Assembly (NCBI RefSeq): GCF_006438875.1
Contig: NZ_RCZH01000015.1
Location: 1-64,000, forward strand
From: Flavobacterium pectinovorum
Lineage (GTDB): Bacteria; Bacteroidota; Bacteroidia; Flavobacteriales; Flavobacteriaceae
Direction: 5' to 3'
Length of the DNA: 64,000 bases
Shown here one piece after another: positions 8,475 through 17,907 of this stretch. Each line of letters opens with the position of its first letter. Within the stretch, counting starts at the first letter, position 1. The notes under the pieces were generated by a model, which was given only the letters and a program-made list of their open reading frames with translations, was not told the origin of the DNA and made no database searches. Position numbers and translations under genes: made by a program.

Positions 8475-8580
8475 TTTTCTATTTTCTTTTTTCTCATTGA
8501 TTCTCCTTTTAATTCTATCCGAAGAGCATTGTGAACGATTCTATCTAAAATTGCATCTGCAATGGTTTGTTCTGCAATAT
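8475..8580 (-). pseudogene. IS21-family IstB remnant (C-terminus only)
   Basis: The minus strand reads TIADAILDRIVHNALRIELK followed by GESMRKK, which is the C-terminal signature of IstB, the ATPase helper of IS21-type transposition. The rest of the gene is missing. A small relic of an earlier insertion. Confidence 0.7.
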
Positions 8581-8986
8581 ATTAATTATTACCATAAAAT
8601 CACACTTACATTAAATAATTTTAAACACATAACATTTAACACCTTAAACAATATATTGTATGAATAATATTACTATATTTGATCTGTTTTTATTGAAAAA
8701 TAAAAATACTATACCTAAATTTAAAGTATAATTCTATTTTGGCAGAAGCAACATTGTCCTTCCAATCTATTATTCTAAAAATTTACAGCGGTAAATTCAG
8801 CCTATTATCTTCCTATCCTCCCCCCCTTTTTATGCCTATTATCAAACGAAATACATCATATATTTTATCTAAAACCTATTGAAACAAACCTAGATAAAAC
8901 AAATACCTAGTTCTATAAATCATGTCTTATCTCGGCACTTATAACTTTTTTGAAGATTGTTTAATCACTATTTAAAATAAATACAT

Positions 8987-11900
8987 ATGAATGCATCAAA
9001 CCAAAATCATGAAGTCTATGGATCGCAACAAAGCAGTGCTCCTACTCATCTTACAGAACAAGAAAAAAATCATTTACTTTACACCTTTAATGATACCGGC
9101 GCCTTAAATGCTGACTATCTGACATTGCCTGATCTATTTAGAGAAACTGTACATAAGTACAAAAACAATAGAGCAATTGTGTGTGGTAATGACAGTATCA
9201 CTTATCAACAATTGGATGAGCAAAGTAATAAAGTGGCCAATTATCTGATGTCTATTGGTATAAGTACAGGATCTCTTGTTCCTGTTCAACTAGACCGTTC
9301 TATTGAACTGATCATTTCCATCCTGGGTATTTTAAAATCCGGCGCTGCATATATCCCGATAGACTATTCTCTACCACTCAAAAGAGTTTCTTATATCATT
9401 GCAGACTCTAATGCTAAAATCATTATAACAGACAATGCCAATAAGGATTTAATAGCTAAAGAAGTAAGTTGTATTTCTTTGTCAGACGCTGTAGTACAAG
9501 AACAATCTATCGAACCTTTATCTGTCACCATCTCTCGAGATGATCTCGCTTATATTATTTATACATCCGGCTCTACAGGAAACCCAAAAGGTGTGATGGT
9601 AGCTCATCAGTCTATTCAGCATCTGATAATCTGGCATAATAAACATTTTAATGTAACCTCCAATAGCAGTCTTAGCTTTGTGGCAGGATCTGGTTTTGAT
9701 ATTGCCGTTTGGGAAATATGGTCTTCACTCGTTGCAGGTTCAGTATTGTATATTGCCGATAATGATGAACGTATCAATGCCACTCAGTTATTGGACTATT
9801 ATGGTCGCAATAAAATAACGCATGGATTTGCTCCAACTGTTTTAGTACCGGACATTGTAAAAGAGTCCCAACAAAAAAAACTTTCATTAATCTATTTGTT
9901 TACAGCAGGCGAAAAATTAAAACCAGTAAATACTCAGGGACTTCCCTACACATTAGTAGATTATTATGGTCCTACAGAATGTACTGTTTATGCCACTTTT
10001 TATATGGTGAACCGCACTGATGGTCTGTATGTTTCTTCTATTGGCAAGCCAATTGCCAATACACAGGCTTATGTGCTCAGCCCCCAACTAGATCTCTTGC
10101 CAATAGGCGCGGTAGGTGAATTATGCATCAGTGGTGCATGTTTGTCTAAAGGTTACTGGGGACAACCGGAATTAACCAATCAGAAATTTATAGCACATCC
10201 TTTTAAACCTGGAGAAAAATTATATAAAACAGGCGATCTTGTACGCTGGCTGGATGATGGTAATATTGAATATATTGGAAGAATTGATAATCAGGTAAAA
10301 ATACGCGGCTACAGGATCGAACTGGGTGAAATAGAAAATGCGCTTGTAGGTATTCCTAATGTCAGTAAAGCAGTGGTGATTGCTAAAGAGAACAACAAGC
10401 TATATAAAACATTGGTGGCATTTATTGTGTTGGATAAAAAAATAAATAAAATGCATGAGCCAACTTCTACAAATGCCATTCGGCAACATCTTAAACAAGA
10501 ATTACCTGGATATATGATCCCTGCACATTTCATTTTGACAGAAGAAATGCCGATGAATGCAAATGGTAAAACTGACCTCAATCGCCTACATGAGCTTCCT
10601 TTACAACATGATGCAAACAATGGAATAATTACAGCCCCAGAAACAGAAGCAGAAGAAATTATTACCAGTGTATGGGCAGATTTACTAGAGAGGACAGAAA
10701 TTGACACAACTGATAATTTCTTTGATATCGGCGGAGATTCCTTATTGGTAGCAGTGGCTGTAACAGACATTACCAGTAAGATGAATGTCAAGGCATACAT
10801 GAGAGATTTGTATCAGTATCCAACAATACAATCGCTTGCAGCTATATTAACGGAACGAAAAATCGCTGTTGCAGATATTCCCGAAGAAGATGCCGAACCG
10901 GTAATTGAATTGCAGAAAGATGTTTATTTATCACAAGATACTGTAATCACTGGTAGTTTTGATACCAATAAGCTTATCAACCCTGCACATATCTTTCTTA
11001 CAGGTGTTACAGGTTTTATCGGGATTAATTTGGTAGAAGAATTACTAACAAAAACCAACGCTGCTATTTATTGCCTGATACGCGCCAAAAATGAATATGA
11101 TGCACTGCTCAAAATTAATGAGCTGCTGGATAAATTTCATATTTCAATTAGTGAAGAGTTAAAAAAGAGGATTGTACCGGTAATTGGAGATCTAACGAAA
11201 AAAAACTTAGGCTTGCCAGATAAACAATTCGATATGCTCGCAGATAGCATAGATGTCATTTATCATTCTGCCAGTTCTGTAAATTTTATTCAACCTTATT
11301 CGTACATGAAAGCCACAAATGTCGACGGTCTTCGGGAAATTGTATACTTTGCAGCACATAATAAACTCAAATGTCTAGTGCTTTTATCTACCATATCTGT
11401 CTATAGTTGGGGACATGTGTTTACAAGTAAAACTGTTATGACAGAGCAAGATGACATAAAACAAAATATCCTCGCTATCAGTAAAGACATTGGTTATGTT
11501 CGAAGCAAGTATGTAATGGAAGAAATTGCAGATCTCGCCGCATCAAAGGGATTACCGGTTATTACTTACCGTCTTGGATATGCCATGTGTCATGGAACAA
11601 GTGGTGCCAGTGCGCCCTACCAATGGTGGGCAGGCCTGGTAAAGCTTTGCCTGAAGCACAATACATATCCTGCCCTTACAGAGTTACGTGAAGGCTTGAT
11701 TACAGTAGATTATATGGTGAAATCAATGGTACATATTTCTAAAAATCCTGATGCTATTGGCCTTAAATTTAATCTGATTGCATCGCCGGAAACGAATCTA
11801 ACCCTTGATCAATTCTTTCAATTGTTGCATAAATATTACCCGCTGCAATTAAATAAATTACCCTATAAAGAATGGCGAAAACTTTGGGAAGACAATAGCA

Positions 11901-12103
11901 GTTGTGAGCTATATCCGCTTACTAGTTTATTTAAAGACAATATGCATGAAGGGCTTTCTACTGTAGAACTATATCAGGATACCTATATATGGGACAACAC
12001 GCAAGTGAAAACATTTTTAGAAGGAAGTGATATTAAAGAGCCCATATTCGATAAGAAAGTATTAGATGCTTATCTCCTCTATCTGGGTATAAGTTTTTCT
12101 TAA
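8987..12103 (+). CDS. Stand-alone NRPS-type enzyme: adenylation, carrier protein, terminal reductase
   Basis: The protein has 1038 residues. The adenylation domain (about 35-520) shows YIIYTSGSTGNPKGV at about 189, DYYGPTE, YKTGDLVRW with a following GRIDNQVKIRGYRIELGEIE, and the Lys in NGKTDL. A peptidyl-carrier domain carries the phosphopantetheine site in DNFFDIGGDSLL (Ser585). From about 668 a Rossmann reductase domain shows HIFLTGVTGFIG and a Y837xxxK841 dyad, as in thioester-reductase ends of NRPS and carboxylic acid reductases. There is no condensation domain. The expected chemistry is activation of an amino or aryl acid, tethering, and NAD(P)H release as aldehyde or alcohol. A strong terminator follows at 12201-12235. 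It needs a phosphopantetheinyl transferase from elsewhere in the genome. The substrate is unknown. Confidence 0.88.
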   Translation: MNASNQNHEVYGSQQSSAPTHLTEQEKNHLLYTFNDTGALNADYLTLPDLFRETVHKYKNNRAIVCGNDSITYQQLDEQSNKVANYLMSIGISTGSLVPVQLDRSIELIISILGILKSGAAYIPIDYSLPLKRVSYIIADSNAKIIITDNANKDLIAKEVSCISLSDAVVQEQSIEPLSVTISRDDLAYIIYTSGSTGNPKGVMVAHQSIQHLIIWHNKHFNVTSNSSLSFVAGSGFDIAVWEIWSSLVAGSVLYIADNDERINATQLLDYYGRNKITHGFAPTVLVPDIVKESQQKKLSLIYLFTAGEKLKPVNTQGLPYTLVDYYGPTECTVYATFYMVNRTDGLYVSSIGKPIANTQAYVLSPQLDLLPIGAVGELCISGACLSKGYWGQPELTNQKFIAHPFKPGEKLYKTGDLVRWLDDGNIEYIGRIDNQVKIRGYRIELGEIENALVGIPNVSKAVVIAKENNKLYKTLVAFIVLDKKINKMHEPTSTNAIRQHLKQELPGYMIPAHFILTEEMPMNANGKTDLNRLHELPLQHDANNGIITAPETEAEEIITSVWADLLERTEIDTTDNFFDIGGDSLLVAVAVTDITSKMNVKAYMRDLYQYPTIQSLAAILTERKIAVADIPEEDAEPVIELQKDVYLSQDTVITGSFDTNKLINPAHIFLTGVTGFIGINLVEELLTKTNAAIYCLIRAKNEYDALLKINELLDKFHISISEELKKRIVPVIGDLTKKNLGLPDKQFDMLADSIDVIYHSASSVNFIQPYSYMKATNVDGLREIVYFAAHNKLKCLVLLSTISVYSWGHVFTSKTVMTEQDDIKQNILAISKDIGYVRSKYVMEEIADLAASKGLPVITYRLGYAMCHGTSGASAPYQWWAGLVKLCLKHNTYPALTELREGLITVDYMVKSMVHISKNPDAIGLKFNLIASPETNLTLDQFFQLLHKYYPLQLNKLPYKEWRKLWEDNSSCELYPLTSLFKDNMHEGLSTVELYQDTYIWDNTQVKTFLEGSDIKEPIFDKKVLDAYLLYLGISFS

Positions 12104-12200
12104 TGATTTTAAACTTAATTTAATGATTTGTTTCATTAAATTTTTTTCAAATCAGCTATAAATGATTCGAGAATTGTCTTACAAGGTTACTAGAAAAATT

Positions 12201-12235
12201 AAAGCCTGAGAAATCTATATTTCTTAGGCTTTTTT
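12201..12235 (+). terminator. Intrinsic terminator of the NRPS-type gene
   Basis: A 14-bp stem with one G-T wobble (12201-12214 with 12219-12232) and a CTAT loop runs into a T-run. It starts 97 bp after the NRPS-type stop codon. The rest of the gap to 12347 shows nothing. Confidence 0.85.
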
Positions 12236-12339
12236 ATGGTTCGATAAATTTTGCATCAATTTAGTTAAAAATTTAAACGCCTGTATTTTCAATGAAATTT
12301 GATTCGAGTCCCGTTAAGTCAAACTTAAAAAACATACCT

Positions 12340-13170
12340 GTTTAAACTCAAATCCAAAAGTAAATCTTTAATATGGCAATCAAAACTACCAAACTTTTAC
12401 TATAACATATCGTTCTTCGATTTAGTCTTTTAAGATGACTTCTGAGTGTCAAATTTTTCCTTTCAATATGATTAGTGCCAAAGCGTTTTACAGAATGTAA
12501 TTTCTCATCAATCAGATATCTGTAGTTTTTTAACCTGTCGTTACATATCTTTTTAGCCTCCGATAATTTTAAAGTATCCAGAACACGACTTAGTGTTTTA
12601 TTGGTTCGTTTCCCAACATTAAAGCTTACAACATTTTTAGAATTCCTTTCCGAAGCATAAACCAGCCAAATAAAATTTCGCTTATTTCTTATGTAAGTAC
12701 ACATTTCATCAACTTCATAAGTTTTTCCTTTACTGATAAATGTTTCTTGCAATTGCAACAATTCTTTTTAATAATGTAGTATTTGAAATTTTTAGTATTC
12801 TTGCCGTACTTCTTATTCCCAAACCTTCTTTTGTCAAAAAAACGATCTGTTGATTTAAATTTGAAAAATAAGCTTGATAAATATAATTTTCTATAAATCG
12901 TCTACCACAAATTTTACAATAAAATGCTATTTTTTATTTTTAGTACTTCCATTTTTAAGGGCTTTTTTCTCTTTGTATCTTGGACAGTTTATATCATCTC
13001 TAATCTCTGGAACATGAAGTGGCATTTTTGTTCATTTTAGCTGTTTTAAAAAACAGAATAAAACATAAAGGATAAGCATCACTGCTCATCCTTTATTAAA
13101 TTATTTTCAATTATCATTCTTTTTCAATATGTTAGAAATATAAAATCCCATACCACTAACTCTGAAACAC
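12340..13170 (-). mobile_element. IS1-family-like element, copy 1
   Basis: An IS1-type transposase gene with flanks. The segment 12373-13170 is homologous over its full 798 bp to 16559-17356, in the same orientation. At the transposase start side the shared block includes a hairpin (GGATAAGCATCACTGCTCATCC) and ends at CTGAAACAC. The two copies flank the SufS/SufE/methyltransferase operon. The left end is estimated from where the transposase frame stops; inverted repeats were not resolved. Confidence 0.65.
12348..13025 (-). pseudogene. IS1-family transposase, split by a frameshift
   Basis: The C-terminal 137 codons (12348-12761) match the IS1 catalytic half: YEVDEMCTYIRNKRNFIWLVYA, VGKRTNKTL, TNHIERKNLTLRSHLKRLNR and a KIYFW end. 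The N-terminal zinc-ribbon and helix-turn-helix part begins at 13025 (MPLHVPEIRDDINCPRYKEKKA) but shifts frame after about 30 codons where a base is missing from an A-run. Its later part (STARILKISNTTLLKRIV) is readable in another frame. Probably inactive unless frameshifting rescues it. Confidence 0.8.
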
Positions 13171-13235
13171 TACCTAAATAAATTGAATATCAATTTACTA
13201 CTGTTTTTGTCATGTACTTATTTATTTTTTTAGAA

Positions 13236-13267
13236 AACGGCTGTCTTCAAATTTTAAGACAGTCGTT
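13236..13267. terminator. Hairpin, probable terminator
   Basis: A 12-bp stem with one mismatch (13236-13247 with 13256-13267) and an 8-nt loop, with T-rich DNA on the minus-strand exit side. It lies directly downstream of the decayed small membrane protein gene. Confidence 0.5.
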
Positions 13268-13295
13268 CTATTTTAAATGCTCAAAGTCAAAGACT

Positions 13296-13538
13296 TTACT
13301 TTGCGTAGCGAACTACAGAATAAGTTTCATATTTTAATAATTCTTTCTTGGAACTACCATTACCATAAGAATTACCATTATTATAAGTAATATGGAATAA
13401 TACTAAATATCCTTTATGGCTTTATTTAAATTCATATTCTAAAAATCGCTCTTGTTTTACAAACAAAAAATTAACTGTAAGCATTATACCTGAAATTAAT
13501 AAGAAAAACACACTAACAATGTATGTGTAAATAATTCC
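13296..13538 (-). pseudogene. Decayed small single-span membrane protein
   Basis: From 13538 the minus strand reads a hydrophobic helix (GIIYTYIVSVFFLLISGIML), a charged stretch (KQERFLEYEFK), a TAA at 13422-13424, and in the same frame SHKGYLVLFHITYNNGNSYG onward to KYETYSVVRYAK and a TAA at 13296. Plausible protein on both sides of the stop suggests a nonsense-broken gene. No clear start. Family unknown. The remainder of the gap 13171-13626 is AT-rich without other signals. Confidence 0.35.
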
Positions 13539-13626
13539 CTAAAAAGACATTGTCAATACTTGAAATATCTAAATTAATAAAACTAGAAATAATAGCCCAT
13601 ATCTTTTTTGAAAACTATTTAAAAAA

Positions 13627-14445
13627 CTACTTTTTCTTTGCTGTCGTTACAATGGCCTGTAACGGAACGGAAAGATTTTCTTTACCATATAGATCAGCCA
13701 GTTTTCCACTTAATTTATTGATAATCTCAGGTAAAAGATCCTTATCTTTTTCTATGATGCTTCCATAAATGGGAGCTCCTTCCAATAGACCTGTGGCAGC
13801 GCTATCGGAATCCTTACTGTATCCGTTTGCTTTAACTAAAGAAGTTTCTATATCATCAAATCCACCTTCTTCAAGCTCTGCTGTAATGATGACCGATTCA
13901 AAATAAGAAAATGGCAGGTTATAAAAGGACGGTGGGTCTGCCGGGAAATATTCTTCCATTAATTCTTTTACCAAATGAATGACACGGTTTTCTTCCATTT
14001 TATTCCAGCTATTAAAAATATAAGTTCCTCCTTTTTTCAAAACCCGGAATGCTTCTTTATGTGCTTTAATCTTATCCTGATAAAACATCACCCCAAATTG
14101 TACAGTAATACAGTCAAAATATTCATCCCCAAAGGGTAGAGACATGGCGTCTACTATCTCCCAAGTAACATTTTTGTGATCTTTTACAATATCTTTTGCA
14201 AGATTCAGCATTGCGGAATTAATATCCGTAGCTGTGATCTGGGCATTTGGGAGCTCTTTTAAAAGTTGGTTTGTAACCCTTCCTGTTCCGCAGGCGATTT
14301 CCAGTATTTTAGATGGTGAAGTTTCTTTCACTCTTTTTGCCATATCCATAGCATAAGATTCGAAAAGTAACGGCCCTAAGTATTTCTCATATTTAAATGG
14401 GATACTACTACCTGAGAAAGAATTTGTTGTTGTTGTTGTGTCCAT
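13627..14445 (-). CDS. Class I SAM-dependent methyltransferase
   Basis: The protein has 272 residues. Motif I is ILEIACGTGRVT (about residues 48-59), followed by an acidic residue after ITATDIN, DAMSLPFGDEYFDCITVQFG as motifs II/III, and RVLKKGGTYIFNSW. This is the UbiE/BioC-like layout of small-molecule methyltransferases. It is the third gene of an operon after the cysteine desulfurase and SufE (40 bp from SufE), an unusual partner for those enzymes. A substrate carrying the newly mobilised sulfur, or the product of the nearby NRPS-type enzyme, is a reasonable guess but unproven. Confidence 0.8.
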   Translation of the reverse strand: MDTTTTTNSFSGSSIPFKYEKYLGPLLFESYAMDMAKRVKETSPSKILEIACGTGRVTNQLLKELPNAQITATDINSAMLNLAKDIVKDHKNVTWEIVDAMSLPFGDEYFDCITVQFGVMFYQDKIKAHKEAFRVLKKGGTYIFNSWNKMEENRVIHLVKELMEEYFPADPPSFYNLPFSYFESVIITAELEEGGFDDIETSLVKANGYSKDSDSAATGLLEGAPIYGSIIEKDKDLLPEIINKLSGKLADLYGKENLSVPLQAIVTTAKKK

Positions 14446-14485
14446 AAAATTTTAATTTAGTTTGAAAGTTAATAGTTAAGTGTTT

Positions 14486-14926
14486 TTATATAGAACAACT
14501 TCTTGGTCCTACAAGCTTACCTTCAGCTGCCAATATCTGGATATCTTTAATCATAGCCAATATTCCATTGGATTTATTTGGGGACAGATATTCTTTAAGA
14601 TGTATTTTGTCAATGAAATAAAGATTCGCATTAGCAATATCTTGCTTTCTTTTACCTGATAATACGTAGAGTATCAAAGCAATTAGTCCCTTAGTGATGG
14701 CTGCGTCACTGTCTGCCTGAATATAAAGTTTTCCATCTCTTTCTATACTATGTACCCAAACAGTAGCCTGGCAACTCCATATACGATTTTCATCTGTTCG
14801 GAATGCCACGTCCATTTCCTGAAGTGCTTTTCCCATCTGAATGATCAATTTATATTTGTCCGAAAAGTTATTTCCAGATTTGCTAAACTGCTCAATTAGA
14901 TCATCTTGTAGTTGATTAATAGTCAT
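14486..14926 (-). CDS. sufE: SufE-type sulfur acceptor
   Basis: The protein has 146 residues, the normal SufE length. The sulfur-accepting cysteine is Cys52 in IWSCQATVWV, matching GCQSQVWL around Cys51 of E. coli SufE. ADSDAAITKGLIALIL further on is the typical family helix. SufE takes persulfide from a SufS desulfurase and boosts its activity. It sits 23 bp after sufS in the same operon. The chain ends in an unusual RSCSI tail with an additional cysteine. No sufB, sufC or sufD is near, so this pair may serve something other than bulk Fe-S assembly. Confidence 0.85.
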   Translation of the reverse strand: MTINQLQDDLIEQFSKSGNNFSDKYKLIIQMGKALQEMDVAFRTDENRIWSCQATVWVHSIERDGKLYIQADSDAAITKGLIALILYVLSGKRKQDIANANLYFIDKIHLKEYLSPNKSNGILAMIKDIQILAAEGKLVGPRSCSI

Positions 14927-14949
14927 TTTAAATAAGTTTTAAAAATTAT

Positions 14950-16200
14950 TTATGATTTTAGTATATGTATTGCGTTTTTCAAACCTCGAATCAACTCGTC
15001 GATTTCCGAATGGGTATTGTATAGCGCAAGAGAAGCCCTTACAGTTCCTTTTATATTGAATATCTCCATTAACGGCTGCGTGCAGTGGTGGCCTGTGCGT
15101 ACTGCTATTCCCTGTTGATTCAGCAATTCTCCGATATCAGAATTATGGCATCCTTCAATGACAAAAGAGACGGATCCGGCATGATGTTTTGCTGTACCAA
15201 TAATCCGCAGGTCATTTATTGTGTTTAACTCTCTAATAAGATAAGTGGTTAAGTCATGCTCATAGTCCGAGATCTTATCCATTCCAATACGTTTTATATA
15301 ATCAACTGCTGTACCCAGCGCAATAGCGGATGAAATTGATGGAGTGCCAGCCTCAAATTTGTAAGGTAAATGGTTATATGTTGTTTTCTCAAAAGAAACC
15401 TGTTTAATCATATCTCCACCTCCCTGTGCTGGAGGCATTTTTTCAAGCCATTTTTCTTTTGCATACAGAACACCGATTCCTGTTGGGCCATACATTTTAT
15501 GTCCTGAAAATACCATAAAATCAACATCCAGTTCCTGAACATCAATGCTCATATGGGCAATAGCCTGTGCAGCATCTAATAAAACAGGTATATGGTGCAG
15601 GTGAGCAATTTTTATGATTTCTCTAACAGGATTAATGGTTCCCAATGTATTGGATATATAGGTGACAGAAATTAATTTAACCTTTTCAGTGAGCATTGAT
15701 TTAAATCCTTCCATATCCAGCTCACCAGAGGGTAGAATAGGAATCACACTGAGACCCACACCTTTTTCCTGACCAAATAACTGCCAGGAGACAATGTTGG
15801 CATGATGCTCCATGGCTGAGATCATTACCTTATCTCCACTTTTAAGAAACTTATTATTAAAACAGTAAGCCACTATATTAATACCATCTGTTGTACCTTT
15901 ATTAAAGATAATTTCATGAATATGCTCAGCATTAATAAAATTTGCAATTTTCACACGGGCTTCTTCGTACGCTGCTGTTGCTCTTTGACTTAACTGGTGT
16001 ACGCCCCGATGCACATTACTGTTATCACGGTGGTAATAGTCTGCGAGAGATTCAACTACAGATGCCGGTTTTTGGGTTGTCGCAGCATTATCCAAATAGA
16101 TAAGCGGATTCCCATTGATTTCTTGATGAAGAACCGGAAATTCTGAACGGATTTCCTCGATATTCCTCTGAAGGGGATTAATAGTTTCATAGTTTTTCAT
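14950..16200 (-). CDS. sufS: Cysteine desulfurase, SufS type (group II)
   Basis: A PLP-dependent class V aminotransferase fold, 416 residues. It shows YLDNAATTQKP near residue 35, SAMEHHANIVSWQ, the PLP Lys235 in SGHKMYGPTG, and the active-site Cys373 in VRTGHHCTQPLM, a short group II cysteine loop. It removes sulfur from cysteine as a persulfide and passes it to SufE, encoded next. First gene of the sufS-sufE-methyltransferase operon, which lies between two IS1-like copies. The 360-bp upstream gap shows no clear TAnnTTTG promoter. A housekeeping suf operon is expected elsewhere in the genome, so this may be a dedicated copy. Confidence 0.9.
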   Translation of the reverse strand: MKNYETINPLQRNIEEIRSEFPVLHQEINGNPLIYLDNAATTQKPASVVESLADYYHRDNSNVHRGVHQLSQRATAAYEEARVKIANFINAEHIHEIIFNKGTTDGINIVAYCFNNKFLKSGDKVMISAMEHHANIVSWQLFGQEKGVGLSVIPILPSGELDMEGFKSMLTEKVKLISVTYISNTLGTINPVREIIKIAHLHHIPVLLDAAQAIAHMSIDVQELDVDFMVFSGHKMYGPTGIGVLYAKEKWLEKMPPAQGGGDMIKQVSFEKTTYNHLPYKFEAGTPSISSAIALGTAVDYIKRIGMDKISDYEHDLTTYLIRELNTINDLRIIGTAKHHAGSVSFVIEGCHNSDIGELLNQQGIAVRTGHHCTQPLMEIFNIKGTVRASLALYNTHSEIDELIRGLKNAIHILKS

Positions 16201-16558
16201 ATAATCTTTAGGTTTTGTGAGATTTAATTTTTTGTTATTATGAAGAATTTTGATTTAACATAATCTATAAGTGCGTGCGTAATTAAAAATATTAGGAGAT
16301 CTTGTTATATTTATGCATCAGCAGGCATAGAACCTGATTTGATTTATAAGTATTCATATTGAAATAATATTCAATATATTTGATATTTTGGCTTATATCT
16401 TTTATAAATTCATTAGTAATAATCTACTTTACTAATATGTAGTTTTTTTATACTAATTATCATTGTGTTGCTTCTAAGATACTTCTCCTATTTGACCATC
16501 TCTATACTGGAGTTCTGCAGCATATACAGTATAAGAAGTTTTAGTATATGATAAAAAA
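16201..16558. other. Intergenic region upstream of sufS
   Basis: AT-rich DNA between the sufS start and the second IS1-like copy. It should contain the sufS promoter, but I find no good TAnnTTTG box on the minus strand. No coding remnant recognised. Confidence 0.5.
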
Positions 16559-17223
16559 ATGGCAATCAAAACTACCAAACTTTTACTATAACATATCGTT
16601 CTCTGATTCAGTCTTTTTAAGATGAGTTCTCAGCGTTAGATTTTTCTTTCCAATATGATTCGTACCAAAGCGTTTTACAGAATGTAATTTCTAGTCAATT
16701 AAGTATCTATACTTTTTTAATGTGTCAGTAAATATCTTTTTAGCCTCTGATAATTTTAAAGTATCCAAAACACCACTTAATGTTTTATTTGTTCGTTTGC
16801 CGACATTAAAGCCGGCAACATTTTTAGAATTCTTTTCCAAAGCATAAACCAACCAGATAAAATTTCTTTTGTTTTTAATATAAGTACACAATTCATTAAC
16901 TTTATTAGTTTTTACCTTACTGATAATTGGCTGATGAATATTGTACGCAGTTCTTATAATTCTTTTAATAATGTAGTATTTGAAATTTTTAGTATTCTTG
17001 CCGTACTTCTTATTCCCAAACCTTCATTTATCAATAAAACAATCTGTTGATTTAAATTTGAAAAATAAGCTTGATAAGTATAATTTTCTATAAATCGTAT
17101 GTTACAAATTTCACAATAATAATGCTGTTTTTTATTTTTAGTAATTCTATTTTTAATGACTTTTTTTCTCTTTGTATCTTGAACAATTTATTTCATAGTC
17201 ATCTCTGGAATACGAAATGGCAT
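16559..17223 (-). pseudogene. IS1-family transposase, degenerate copy
   Basis: Fragments of the same transposase as at 12348-13025. The longest open piece is 16691-16891 (CTYIKNKRNFIWLVYALEKN, VGKRTNKTLSGVLDTLKLSE). The N-terminal zinc-ribbon part begins with an ATG at 17221-17223. Frameshifts, a lost segment around the family Tyr-Glu-Val-Asp motif and the missing C-terminus make it non-functional. Confidence 0.8.
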
Positions 17224-17356
17224 TTTTGTTCATTTTAGCTGTTTTAAAACAAAAAGGATGAACATCACTGCTCATCCTTTATTAATTAATTTTCAGTAAT
17301 CATTATTTTTCAATATGTTAGAAATATAAAATCCCACATCACTAACTCTGAAACAC
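16559..17356 (-). mobile_element. IS1-family-like element, copy 2
   Basis: Homologous over 798 bp to 12373-13170 and in the same orientation. The transposase is more decayed than in copy 1. On its left side the homology stops a few codons before the transposase end, so this copy is truncated there. With copy 1 it brackets the sufS-sufE-methyltransferase operon. Confidence 0.65.
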
Positions 17357-17648
17357 GGCCAAGATTATAGATAAAATCGGCCTTTTAGAATTTTTATAAT
17401 AATAATAATAATAGATTGAAATTACTATTATAACTTGCCAAAATAGAATTTGGATTCTTATTTAGAATATTGGTTTAATATCGGAAAGAACGCATAACAA
17501 ATATAGTAATATAATTCATGCAAAACAAAACTTAAATACTTAAAAACATGATATTTAACAAAAAAAAAAATAAAAATGATTAAGATTTCAACAGTATTAC
17601 AATGCTATCCCAGAAATCCTATATATTGTTTTGAGAAGTAAATATTTA

Positions 17649-17788
17649 AACAGGAGGAAACGGAAGTATCAAAAGAACTACAAACTTAAAAGTGAAGTAG
17701 GTATCAAAAACAGGAACAACACAGCACAAATATAGAGCCTGTATTTAAGCAACTCAAACATACCAATGGATTTCATTTTTCTTTGAAC
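17649..17788 (+). pseudogene. IS1182-like transposase remnant
   Basis: The plus strand reads NRRKRKYQKNYKLKSEVGIK and then, after a frame change, NIEPVFKQLKHTNGFHFSL. This corresponds to the basic stretch and the catalytic-Glu block (IEPVFGQLKHN-type) of IS1182/IS4-like DDE transposases. Only this C-terminal piece survives. The rest of the gap 17357-17907 holds a short ATA-rich stretch and the promoter of the next gene. Confidence 0.6.
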
Positions 17789-17859
17789 TAAAACAAAAAA
17801 GAGTACTAAATTAATGATACAAAGTATATTATTATCAATAAATTTAAAGTTTACAAAAA

Positions 17860-17890
17860 TTGTAAATTATTTACATTTTTTGTATATTTG
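17860..17890 (+). promoter_or_regulatory. Promoter of the GNAT/HTH pair
   Basis: TTG at 17860-17862, a 20-bp spacer and TATATTTG at 17883-17890 fit the flavobacterial consensus. The start codon follows 17 bp downstream, so the leader is very short. Confidence 0.6.
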
Positions 17891-17907
17891 CTTGTATATC
17901 TTTATTT

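Noticed and set aside
8674..8681. Promoter of the NRPS-type gene (TATATTTG)
   Set aside because: The nearest upstream TTG gives a 15-bp spacer, too short for the consensus, and the leader would be 300 bp long.
8987..12103. Naming the amino acid activated by the NRPS-type enzyme
   Set aside because: Residues lining the pocket can be guessed by alignment (approximately D-I-W-G-F-A-Y-V-Y-K), but the alignment is gapped and I know no matching code, so no substrate is claimed.
14486..16200. Part of a housekeeping sufBCDSE operon
   Set aside because: No sufB, sufC or sufD is present on either side, and the operon instead contains a methyltransferase.
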